From Cloeon dipterum (lineage: Eukaryota > Arthropoda > Insecta > Ephemeroptera > Baetidae), in assembly GCF_949628265.1 (NCBI RefSeq), contig NC_088787.1, positions 33,530,844 through 33,594,843 of the forward strand: a stretch of DNA of 64,000 nucleotides. The letters are read 5' to 3'. The position numbers were made by a program, and so were the translations under genes. Positions within the stretch are counted from its first letter, which is position 1, and each line of letters starts with the position of its first letter. Below the pieces are notes generated by a model. The model searched no databases. It had not been told where the DNA came from and was given only the letters and a program-made list of their open reading frames with translations. Below are positions 45,501 through 55,650 of the stretch, one piece after another.

Positions 45501-46690
45501 GCTGTGTCTTCCATACTCAAACAGAATTCATTTGATGTGCTCAACACAAAAATCGATTCAGTCTATCGCTATAGAAATGCAAAAACACATTTGACAAAGA
45601 CACCCTATTAAATAAATGTATAGCAAAATGCACCAAAATTAAAATTTAATTGTATGTTTCTTCTTCCTGAAGGAAAATTTTATTATTTTTGTCTATTCAA
45701 AGCAAAATACTTAGGCAGAAAATTGCGTTTAATGTATCACATATTTATTAAGTTTTTCTGATGCGAAAATCTTGAGATGCTCTCATTTTGAACCTTGGGA
45801 GATGGAACGCCACTGGCAGGCGCTCATTTTTCGAGATTGACAGCGACAACGAATTCCGTGATGAATGATCATCGGCCGACGGGGTGCCAGAATCGCGAGA
45901 TCAAGATTTTAACATTTTGATCCAGCGCACGTAATCCCCGTCTCGGCGACACGAGACCCGGCCGTTGGCCAAGTCAGTCTCGAAAATGAGTAGCAAGATG
46001 CCTCCTCGATCGAGACGAATCATTTTTCCAGCAGCTCTCCTTTTCTCGCACGCGTACATGTCAAGACCCTTTTAGCCCCAGCACCTCTCCTTTCCTTTAG
46101 CACATATACTCGCCTCTCGCGTTGATAAATCATTTTGTGGTGGAATAGCTGGACGAGAATGTCTGTTCTGAACCGAAGTGAAAGGGTTTCGTCATCACTG
46201 AAAAGAAAAAATAATATTTCACAGCCTCAGTTATTAAACTATTTTTCCTTGGAAACAAAATTTAATCTGTCGAATGGAAAAATTGCCATAGTATAAAAAT
46301 CATTTCTATGTTATCTTCAGAAAATTTGAAAACTTTATCTAATTTGAAGGGAAGTTTTATTTTTAAAAAATCTGAAATATTAAAGGAATTTAATGTTGGC
46401 AATTTTTGGCATCTAAAATCAACATTTAAACCCCATTTTGTCTGATACGTTGTCAGTTGCCACATTGAATTTTATTTTATTTCACAGAATTTCTCCTTGG
46501 TGAGGAGCTTTTGGTAGCCCCTGTGTTGGAGCGGGGCGCGACGACCAGGGACGTGTACCTGCCAGCTGGTCGGTGGCGCGAGGGCTTCGAGAACTTGGAG
46601 GGCGCCGTCCACGAGGGTCCCAAGTGGCTGAGGAACCACTCTGCCCCGCTGCACCACCTGCCCTTTTTCCAGCGGCTGGCGGCTCGTTAG
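39528..46690 (+). CDS. MYORG: MYORG-like family 31 glycoside hydrolase, 707 aa, nine exons
   Basis: Exons 39528-39645, 39719-39928, 41162-41582, 41741-42017, 42206-42524, 42686-43034, 43438-43507, 44609-44765 and 46488-46690 (stop TAG) sum to 2,124 nt with consistent phases. A short cytoplasmic N-terminus is followed by one membrane segment (about residues 41-63, [20 protein letters not shown]), so this is a type II membrane protein with a lumenal GH31 barrel. The predicted nucleophile is D453 in FKFDCGD; the acid/base is probably D514 in [10 protein letters not shown]. Other GH31 marks are [33 protein letters not shown] and [12 protein letters not shown]. The length matches human MYORG (714 aa), an ER/Golgi alpha-galactosidase; substrate preference here is not shown. 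The third intron (41583-41740) has a GC donor, forced by phase. AATAAA signals lie at 46910-46915 and 46929-46934. Confidence 0.9.
39929..41161 (+). other. MYORG intron 2 with foldback element
   Basis: GT-AG intron of 1,233 bp carrying the inverted-repeat element at 40101-40528. The rest is AT-rich with no further feature. Confidence 0.75.
40101..40528. mobile_element. Foldback/MITE-like element with long imperfect inverted arms
   Basis: The two halves (about 40101-40318 and 40340-40528) are reverse complements with scattered mismatches and small gaps. Shared blocks are ACCAGTTGCATAAACCCT, GTGTT(T/C)(G/A)AAGCCGCCAA, CTGCGATTTCAGACTCAATC, TTTTTGACGTGCTGAAAACC and CGCCGTAGAA. GAATT flanks both ends (40095-40099 and 40529-40533), a possible 5-bp target duplication. 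There is no coding capacity. The structure is that of a non-autonomous DNA transposon; the family is not recognised. Confidence 0.85.
43035..43437 (+). other. MYORG intron 6
   Basis: AT-rich GT-AG intron; nothing else recognised. Confidence 0.6.
43508..44608 (+). other. MYORG intron 7
   Basis: GT-AG intron of 1.1 kb, mostly AT-rich; the first 250 bp are GC-richer. No repeat or RNA gene recognised. Confidence 0.6.
44766..46487 (+). other. MYORG intron 8
   Basis: GT-AG intron of 1.7 kb. It contains a degenerate relative of the foldback arm (45431-45585) and GC-richer patches at 44800-45200 and 45780-46140 of unknown role. Confidence 0.6.
45431..45585 (+). repeat. Degenerate single arm related to the foldback element
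   Basis: Read left to right it follows the order of the left arm at 40.1 kb with many changes: CTTAGTTTTTGAAGCC, then CACACCAC, TTTCGCCCTGCTG, ACTCAAACAG, GATGTGCTCAACACAAAAAT, CGATTCAG and TCGCTATAGAAA. No opposing arm is seen. It is likely an old, half-lost copy of the same family. Confidence 0.55.
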
Positions 46691-47770
46691 CCTCTCCTCG
46701 CGACAAGATAAGCAACTTTTAATTACACCCCAGAGCAAGCGACTCCACTTTTTTAACACGGTAAAAGTTTCGTCGACGCCGCAACACTTTTGAATCAGTC
46801 TATTGTGCTAGACATACATGTCATCGAGAGGGGGAGCTGTCATCTATGTTAAGAAATGTTGAAACTGGATGTTAAATTTTGTATATTATGTTATTTTATT
46901 TGATAGTTAAATAAATTTATATTTGCCAAATAAAAACACCAGGAATTAAATTTCCACAATATTTACATAACTTCGACGCAACGGTATTTTTAGAAAACAT
47001 TTTCTATATGAAATGTCTCTACCAAAGAACTTGTTAAAAATCAAAAAAATTCTTCTCATTTTTGCCGAAATTTCGCTCTCAAAGAGAATTTATACAAACA
47101 GCTGTGTAGAGGGAAAGAGTATCATAGGTTGTCATCTTCATTGCACCGCTTTGATTCTGTAGAGCCTGAAAGAGCTTTTTATTCATAGCGCCGCGTTATT
47201 AGAGTCCAACTCATTTCGCTTCAGTGCGTTCCTCCAGTTTGTAAAACTCAAACTGAACTCGATGTGAAAAGAGATTGGATTAGAAAAAAAATATGAACTG
47301 CTTCCCGACAGGAATGGGGATCGCTCACAATGTTTAATTGGATTTCACGATGCGAATGTCCTTTGCTTGCTTCAGAATTTGCAACAGAAATAAACGTAGG
47401 AGGAATAAAAATTTCTTTCTGGTCATGACAGTTATCTCAGCATTAGGAAAATGTGCTCTCCTTAATTTAAAATATAGCATTGATACAGGATCATTTTTAA
47501 AAATAACCTGGAATACGGAATGGTTGAATTGGGCAAAAAATTAGACATTTTCCTAAAAGAGAGTTTTTTAAATATATTCATTATCGTGTTTGTTATACAT
47601 CTTCTGGAATTTTTTGCTGCGGTTTCTGAAGCTCTTTAGAGAAAAGTCAATATTGTATTGATTGCGTACTAATGAGCCTCTTATACAGTGAAGAAAAAAC
47701 CAGTCCATTAGCACAACCTTAATGCATCATTAGCGAGACATCAAAAAGCGATTTCCAAGGCACGACCTTT
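46691..47770. other. MYORG 3' UTR and following spacer
   Basis: The first 250 bp carry the MYORG 3' UTR with two AATAAA signals. The rest is AT-rich with no supported gene; the open frame at 47338-47544 has no coding character. Confidence 0.5.
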
Positions 47771-47773
47771 CCT

Positions 47774-48260
47774 GCGCAATTACCTGCAAATATACCGAAG
47801 AATAAGACCTATTTTTATCATTTGCGCTTTTTAATGGATTCAAATTGGCATCGCTCGTTTCACAATCAGTCGTCTCTGTTAGTTAATTCCCTCTCACAGA
47901 GTCTTTTCCTCAACTTCGATTGAAGGAAAACGTTGTTTTGCGCCAATTTATCTGCAATTACGAGCTAATATAAGAAATAAGAACTATTTTCTGTATCATT
48001 CAATATAAGATTCTTAATAGCATCGTTCGTAAATGTACAACTTTCCTCTCATGCAACGACAAATCACAAAACAAGATTTTTCCAATTATTTCTGTGCAAT
48101 TACAAACAGCTCCGATTCAAGGAGATAGGAACGGTTTTCTAGCCGTATATATAGTTTGCTCTTTGTAATGGATTCAAATTGGCATCGTTCGTTTCCGCTC
48201 GCTAATTCCCTCTCTGCAAGAGTCTTTTCCCCTGCCTCAACTCGGTGAACACTCTGTTTT
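47774..48260 (+). repeat. Diverged tandem repeat, about three units of 150-170 bp
   Basis: Units start near 47774, 47939 and 48090. Each begins with a GCGC/TGTG-CAATTA-like start and passes through an AATAAGA/GATAGGAAC-like middle. Each then has a TTTTTAATGGATTCAAATTGG-like block (the second unit is reduced), GCATCG(C/T)TCGTTT and a pyrimidine-rich CCCTCTC...GAGTCTTTTCC end. The first and third units are the most alike. No coding capacity. Confidence 0.6.
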
Positions 48261-50690
48261 TCCACCTATTGTTGAACGCGTTGGGCAACCGAGTGTGACA
48301 AACGAAGGCTAATTTACCCCGTCCGCCGAGCTGTAACTGAAACAAATGGCGGCGGCGCGCGCGGACAGAAAACACGGCTGCGTTGCCCCATTCGAATAGC
48401 GATGGCGTGCGATTTGTCCCCGTGCGGGCATCATCGCGGTAGCAGTCATAATATTGTCGCTAATTCACGCAGCTGACACTGATCAACGCTCGCGTATCCA
48501 TCCGACCGACACGGATGAGCTGTGTGTGTGTCTGGGTGCGTGGCCACTGCATGTTCGTATTATACAGGTCGGTCCATATAGTGGATCAAGCTTTTGATAA
48601 TTATTTCAAAGTGCCGCAGGATTATTTAGAGTTTTTGGTACGAATTAGTTCTAAGTTTAAATTGAATCTGTATTCTCGATGAAAAATATTCATTTATCTA
48701 TAGCTCGCTTGTAGAACGATCAAATAAGCAGGATTTTTATTGATATTAATTGTTAACTTGAATTTTAAGGCCTCATGTAAGTTCAGTTCCGATGATGAAG
48801 ATGGGATTGGCTGAAAACAAATGGCAGAATATTTATATTTTATTTATCTTTCGCAGACTAATTCCAAGAAGGTGTTTACAAAACTATTCAGATCGGAAAT
48901 AATTTGGAATTTTTCCTCTGTTTCCATTTGACTTCTCAGAAATGATTGCATTTTGATTTGGTATTTTTCTCTTCATCCTTGCGAATTCTCTTTTTGCTAA
49001 CCAGAATATCGTTTAAAAATTTTCCTTTTTGAAAAAATTCGTGTCTCATTACAGAACCAAACAGATTTTTTTAACGCCATCCCATTCATGAACGTGTAAA
49101 AACCAGCCAATTTTATACCTTGAAAGTGAAAGAAGTTCCTCATAACAAGTCACAAAAGGAGAAATAGAGAGAGAGAAGGTCAAACTCATTAAAACGTTGT
49201 CCTTGATTGAGTTGCTTTACATTCGGCAGATAATTTTAGAATAAAGTGTTGATTTCGTTCATTGAAATTGATTGGGTGGAAAATAAACAAAAGGCTATGA
49301 TAATTATTTATATATTGACTAAACAAAAATTAATAAGTATATTATATACTATTTATTATTGCAATAATCAGTAATCATTGTGGATGACTCGAAATGTGCC
49401 AGTATATGAGTGCGTTAAAACTATTTCTAAAGCTTCTAAATCTGTCTGCCCAAATATCCTTTATTTTGACGAGGAAACAACACATATTAAAGTATCTAAA
49501 TTATGCAGTTGTCAGTTTAAGTGGATTTTGCTTCAATTCCGAGATAAAATTCCTCGTCAAAATAGAGGATAATATGGGCAGTTCGCTTTTAAAGCTTTAT
49601 AGAAGTCTTTTTACAACGGGTTGCAACACTCATCGACAAGCACATTTCGGGTCATCCACAATGATTAGTGCAATAATTCGAGTTCCGTGTTTGGCGGACA
49701 TGACATGCGCTGCCTCCCTCTACATCTCCCTGTCTCCTGTGTTGGTCTATTGTTGTCTCGCACTGTTCTATGATTTACAATCACGTGCACGCCCACATCT
49801 GGTCTCTAGCAGATGTTGCTCGTAGCTCGAAGACTTTGAGTCACACACCCAGCCTCTAAGTGTTCTTTGTAAATGGATATTATATCGAAACTCTAAAAGA
49901 GTATAAAAACAGACAAGGAAAAAATAAAAGATCAATGTTGACTATGCGGTTGATTAGTGACTTGAGACAAAGTTTGGCTGATTTTCATTACTTATTGCCC
50001 TTTTTGAAAGGCTAATGATATAAAAAAAAACGTTTCTGATAAGTAGATTTACTACAGAACTATAAAAATGGGGAAAGTTTACACCAAAGAACTAAATTAA
50101 AATCCGATAAAATTTGACAAACACTATAAAAAACTCATTTTCATTTTCCTCGACACAAATTAATTAAATCGGCAATATCGAAAATAGGAAAAGTTCCGTG
50201 GTCCCTAAATTCAGAAGTCCTAATGAACGTGACCTGGGACATCATTGTTAAAATAAAGAGAGAACTACTTTACTGCACTATTTATCAAGCCTTGAGTTTA
50301 GCTATGTTTCAAATACATATTTCATAATTTAATAAATATTTTAAATATGAATATTGTTTAGGCTTAGAATCAAAATAATACATTATTTCACATGTATTGT
50401 AATATCAAATACAAATAACTATAATTCAAACTATCACCTGAGCAAAATCTAAATGAATTTACCTTCTATTTGCCACAAACACTTCTGAACAATAAAATAT
50501 TAAAAAAACTCTCATGATGCACGTGAAGAAATTTAATTTTGAGAATTACTCGTCTTGGAATCGTAAATTTTAATTTAATTTTGCTATATTAAATATATGG
50601 TCTATAAAGCAAAAAACACCGTCATTCTGATCGTTTTGCATTGCAGAAAAAAATGAAGAAAACTACGCAATATTTTTTAAATTTTCGCGG
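48261..50690. other. Non-coding spacer
   Basis: GC-richer at 48261-48560, then AT-rich. Open frames at 49378-49825 overlap each other and show no domain. I see no supported gene. Confidence 0.45.
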
Positions 50691-50699
50691 AAACGTCTC

Positions 50700-51540
50700 G
50701 ATGCGCAATTGACACCGGACAGCAGTATCAAATTTTGAGGCGAAACAGGGCGATGCTGGTCTGCGATTACATCATAATTACGGACAGAGCTGGCGCACGG
50801 ACGGAGTCGTAACTGGAGGGCGGCCGAAAATCAATTAATTGGCGTGCTGTTCGGTGGAAAAAGCGGGAGGCTCCAATTTCGCCTGGTGGCCGGCAATCAG
50901 CGCGCAATTTAAGGATTATTATTACACGCCGGGGGGTGCGAGGGGTTGGGGGCGGCGAGTGGGTGGCTCGTTTTGCGGGTGCGAAAGTGTTGTGTGCGCC
51001 CGGCTCGGCGCACATAAGAAAAATATACGGCCGAGCGTGTTGCGGCTTGCGTTTTACCCCGAGATTTATGTGCAATTCCATTTTTAGCCGGCCGAGCACA
51101 CACACATACACACACACAGAGGCATTTCGGCCGGCGCTGCTGTTGTTAGCACTCTCGCTCTCTTATTTCGCACAAAAGCGACCGTAAACCTTTACGACGG
51201 TTAAACCCCCCGTGTGTGCCGTGCCATACGCGCGGCAGCTCTCCCGGAAAACACACACCCGCCAGGATCATTCGCACAACGCACTTTATAATCGCACGCC
51301 GAGTGGTGCATGTGCGCGCGCGGTACACGCGGCGTAACAGGTCGCACTCTGCTCACACGGAAGTGGGACAAAAACGAGGCTGCTGCTGGCGAAAGGGTGC
51401 TGGCTGGCTGGCTGGCTGGCTGCTCGAGGCGGTGGTTGTTGCGAAATGCTGTTTTCATTTGCACCAAGTGCATGTTTCTCGCCGCCGCCACCGCGTTCGC
51501 TTAGTGTAATTGTTGCGAATCGCATAAGGGATTTATTTTC
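50700..51540. other. GC-rich island
   Basis: About 840 bp of GC-rich DNA with a CA-repeat (51096-51119) and a (CTGG) tetranucleotide run (about 51399-51422). Several overlapping open frames on both strands have biased composition and no domain. It may be a regulatory island or an untranslated exon of a gene outside the window. Confidence 0.3.
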
Positions 51541-52890
51541 GCGTTAGAAGGTTTTGTGCATTAGCATCTCTCGCTTGTTTCCACTATAGTCTGAGCGCGA
51601 TGACGTCTGTGAATTGCATGCTCGTGACGAAATAAATCCAGATTTTAGTTTCCCAGTGTAGCGAATAAAGATTAAGATGCATTTTAACTGGTCAATTCGC
51701 GTCGTTGTACATAAAAATTCGTGATTAATTTCCTTCCTTGAGTGCAGGACCACAGTGTTAACTAACACTAATTTTGCGTTGTTTTCTCTCAGGTTTTACC
51801 TTTTTAACTAATTTTTTCTCAGTCTCCTACTCTTTTTTTTAAAAAGACTTACAATGTCAATAATTTTTTGTGGTTGCCCTGCTGAACTACAATAAAGTTT
51901 AATTTGAATCTATCGATTTATTGAGCAATGTGGAGCAACGTTAAAGTTTGATTTCAAGAACGAACCGCTTATATACAGATTAAATTTTCTTGTGTATAAC
52001 ATTCTCAAAACAAATCCTTCAAAAGTTTCTTCAGGATTGGAATTCGAACCCGTGATCTCCTCGCAAGCGAAGGGACTGACCGCTATATAGGTCTTCACAG
52101 CACAACCTCGCCTGGAATTCAGGATATATGGAGTAAAAAATGACAAATGAAAAAATATATCGTGCTTATCGGCGCAGCACAAATCTCGACCAACAAACAA
52201 ACCCCTTTTTGCCAGCGAGCATTTAGTCTCATCTCAAACAAACGGAAATTGATTGCCCTGAAAACGTTAGGGAAATGTATTCTTCTTTCAATAAATCTCT
52301 TTCATAAATTATCAAGTATGGCGAATGACAATCGGCTTGTCAAAGAAAAAAATGTAAGATTCTTGCGGCCAAGTGCGATCGCCGTTTTAAAAAATATTCG
52401 TACAAACTCGCAAAAAACATTTAAAGATGTGGAAGCTAGGATATCAATTTCCGGTAAAAGAAAATCACAAAATAATTATTAAATACCAAAAATACAGTTT
52501 TCTTCAAAAAATTTTTTTAATAGAGATGTTTTCCCATTTTAAAATATTAATTGATGTACACGTAATGGGTTCAGGATAAACTCACCATCAGACGGGACGG
52601 ATGAAACTGTTTTGATTAAGCAGGAAATTTCTGTATTTGGATACAGAAAGACGAACAACTCACTACACTAAGAAAGCTTAGCTGCATGTATTATTTAATT
52701 TCAAATGAAAAGTTATGACCTCTTTGAGTGCAGCTGCTTTCATTGGCACACCTTCTAACATCTATAATTTCAAGTGTAGTTTTTCATTTTGCATTTTCAT
52801 TTGAATCCCCCTTTAAGACCCCTCGTTTTTGTTATCTTCGTTGGCAATTTGAGTCAGTCAAATTTTGTTTTCAATTCTGACGAGTCTGAC
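51541..52890. other. Non-coding spacer with a tRNA-like element
   Basis: AT-rich. Apart from the tRNA-like segment at 52037-52095, nothing is recognised. The open frame at 52147-52482 has no coding character. Confidence 0.45.
52030..52110 (-). repeat. tRNA-derived SINE head or decayed tRNA
   Basis: On the minus strand, TATAGCGGTCAGTCC (52074-52088) matches a polymerase III A box and GGTTCGAATTCC (52039-52050) matches a B box, 23 bases apart as in tRNA genes. Between them a stem-like CTTCGCTTGCGAGG sits where an anticodon arm would be. The T-stem and acceptor stem do not pair, so this is not an intact tRNA. Confidence 0.55.
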
Positions 52891-53600
52891 TAGAAAGGCC
52901 GTGTCCAGAGCGAGAGTGCAGGGGGCAGACGGCAAGTTCCACGCGGATCTAAACAATTCGATGGAAAAGAGAGCGAACGCCGGGGAATTAGGAGTCGCAG
53001 GCGTTGCGTCCTGCGAGTGCTAAGCGCGGGCGGGCGGGCCGGGCGGCGGTGGCAGTAAAAAGGCGATTTCCTCGGAGGCCGTTCGGAAAATGGTTCACGT
53101 GTGTGAGTGTGAGTGTGGTGTGCGGCGCTGGCAAGTAAGTCGGAATGGCGCCTCATAAAATATGCATCGGCCCGAACTGTTGGCTGTTTCTTTTTACGGC
53201 CGCCGAGCGCACAACACGCCGAAATTTGCTGAAATGTTTAGTGCGAGAAATTTAAAGTCGGCTGGCCTGTTTTGTAGCCGTGCGCGCTGGGGGGTGCGAA
53301 AAGTAGTGTGCGCGGCGGCGGGCTTTTGCCTTTTGGAAACGCGCCGTGTTTCTTCCGGCAATGGGCTTCCTTAATTCACTTTTACTCCTCCTCCGCAGCC
53401 ACTTACCGACGTCCTGCGTGCGGGGAAACAGGTTTTTGAGCGAGCTAAGTGCGACAGATAGGGTGAATTTTCACATTTTACCCCCTGATGTGATGATTTT
53501 CCTCACGAAAACCATGCGGGATTCCAAACCTACTGGATTCCAAATATCTCTAAAAATCGATACCGTACGATTGATTTATTAAAAATTTTAAAGTTAAATT
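52891..53600. other. GC-rich island
   Basis: GC-rich from 52891 to about 53450 with GTGTGAGTGTGAGTGTG-type runs near 53100, then AT-rich up to the SINE. No supported gene. Confidence 0.35.
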
Positions 53601-53610
53601 GTCTTGAATA

Positions 53611-53961
53611 CCAACAGTCTAGGGTATATCATGTTGGACCCACCGCTTCTCGGTAGATCACCGAAGTTAAGCAACATCCATTAGTAGCTGGATGGGTGAC
53701 TGCCGGCTGCATAATAAAGCTCTAGGCCGACTCGCTACCTGCTGGTTTGCACCTTTCCAGCATGCGTGATTTGGCTTCACGGGACGAATGTCTAGCGTTT
53801 CAATGCAGTCCTCGGTGCGGAGGCAAGTGGCCCTTCAATGGGCCTGGTGCCCCCATGTTATCCGTTCGCGGTGTTATTAGGACCTGGGTTTCAGCATTTC
53901 GTGCTAGTGCAGTGCGCGCCCTTTCTCCTCCTCGGACAGGGATAAAAAGATTAAAAAAAAA
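53611..53961 (+). repeat. SINE with 5S rRNA-derived head (SINE3-like), copy B
   Basis: Positions 53611-53710 resemble a 5S rRNA gene from its first bases: CCAACA, CCACCG, TTCTCGG, GATCACCGAAGTTAAGCAAC (5S A box), then TAGCTGGATGGGTGAC (5S C box) and TGCCGG. About 5-6 bases are missing between the boxes. From about 53731 it shares its body with copies A and C and ends in CCTCGGACAGGGATAAAA and an A-rich tail. A 5S-derived internal promoter joined to an unrelated body is the definition of SINE3-class elements. The element is non-coding. Confidence 0.85.
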
Positions 53962-55070
53962 CATGAAACGAAACTTAATTCTTATGCAATGATAAATTAT
54001 CATCCTTGCGGTGCCAGGGATAGACACAGCTTTTGAAAGCTAAAAGGGATGTCGGCACTGTCGGCAAAAAATAAAAGGAACCGTTTTAATGCGTCCCTGT
54101 ACAATATCCCGCTGTGCATCCCAGGAGAGAGAATATTCTTAAATAAGGCGTTTGTTGTACAACAATGGTGGAAGTTCCTTTTTTCCTTGAGAAATAATAG
54201 CGACAATACTGCCATTGGTGCAGGTATGTTGAGGATGAGCATCAAACGAACTTTTAAACCCCAAGAAAAAATTGCTTTTACTTTGAGTCCGCTCTTTATT
54301 ATTATTTGCAATTTATTTTCATCCTTTTAAACTGGCCGTCAATAATTTAAAATTTTGTACTCGAAACTTTTTTAAATTAAAAAAATAGTTCAAAACCCCG
54401 AAACTGTTAATTGTTAAATAAATTTACGTGCGGGGCATTTACTCTAACAATTTAAAGTTAACTAATACATAGGTTCCGAAAATTTATAGAAAAAAGTCTA
54501 ACTAAAAATCAAGTTCAGCAAATGATAATGAAATATTTATTAGACACCAAAGGTGTACAACATACATATACAGAATAATTATAAATCACAGATCAGTTAT
54601 TGCTTTGGTGGCTTGGCACAATTCCAAATAGTTCTTGTCACATTCAAGGAAATTGTAGAAATCGATTGGTTTATCAAAGTTCAAGCAAAGAAAGGCATAA
54701 TTTACTCAATTCAGAGGAAAAGATTTTACTTTATAGATTTTAAAAATAGATTAAGGTTTTATAGGTTTGGTTCAAATGGCTTTGAATTGCATGATTTTGT
54801 TTATTGATCCTATATATTATACAATTTTTTTATGAAAAAAACCAGTCGCTCGAATTTTACTGCCCTAAAAATGCTCATGACAACAGACATACAAAATTCT
54901 TCATTATACAGTATTTACGACACCATTGTGACGCAGAATCATCTCCATTTTTTGTTCATCAAACCAGTGATATTTTGGATATTTTGTCGGCTTTATTCAA
55001 TTTGCCTGACTGGAATGACAAAGCATGATGCGAACGAATGTGAATAAATGTGAAACAAAACACATTGGGC
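53962..55070. other. Non-coding AT-rich spacer
   Basis: No gene supported; open frames near 54049-54330 and 54553-55047 are AT-rich chance frames with no domain. Confidence 0.45.
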
Positions 55071-55079
55071 TCATTTTTC

Positions 55080-55650
55080 ACAGCCCAGCGCGGCGATGGT
55101 AGAGCATTTTATTTTATTTCAACCGAAAAGTGCTCGCGGCCGGCTCTGCTGCCGCTGACTTATTAACAATCGATTACGTGCGGCGGCGGCGGCAGCAGTG
55201 GCTTTTCCTCCATTTCTCTTTCTCACTCTCTCGCCGCCTCCGATAAGTCGGTAATGCTACTTTATTAAACAGAGGCGCACGCGACGGGCCCCGAGAGCAG
55301 TTTAAGGAGGCTCAGCGCAAAAAGTGAGCTGTATTCCGCCGCTTCTTCCCTTGTGTTTTATTTGCACGCCGGCTTTTGCCTTTAAAAGCAGTCAGCCGCA
55401 GCTATTTTCGCCGAAACCGATGCCTCTCGCGTGCGCCGGGGGAGAAGGCCTTTTATTTTCGCGCTCGCATAATATGCGATGCCGGAGACTCTCGCATATC
55501 ATTGAATATTCCTGCTGCTATTGGCACAGTGACGACGTTTCCACCTTCAATATTCGCTTTTGCTCTCGACAAGTAAGACGCGGTCCAGCCTGCTATTGAT
55601 TCCCCCCTGCATCAAAGGCCGTGCGGGCGGTTTTCACTTGCATAATAGCC
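55080..55650. other. GC-rich island
   Basis: Contains a CGGCGGCGGCGGCAGCAG run (about 55181) and pyrimidine-rich CTCTCTCGCC tracts. No supported gene; possibly regulatory. Confidence 0.3.

Noticed and set aside
49378..49825. Overlapping 64- and 143-codon open frames
   Set aside because: Two frames over the same AT-rich DNA with no recognised domain and no flanking gene structure.
50767..51525. Several 60-116-codon frames in the GC-rich island
   Set aside because: They overlap in nearly all frames on both strands, as GC-rich DNA without stops does, and show no recognisable domain.
52147..52482. 111-codon plus-strand open frame
   Set aside because: AT-rich, no domain, no splice context, and adjacent to a SINE-like segment.
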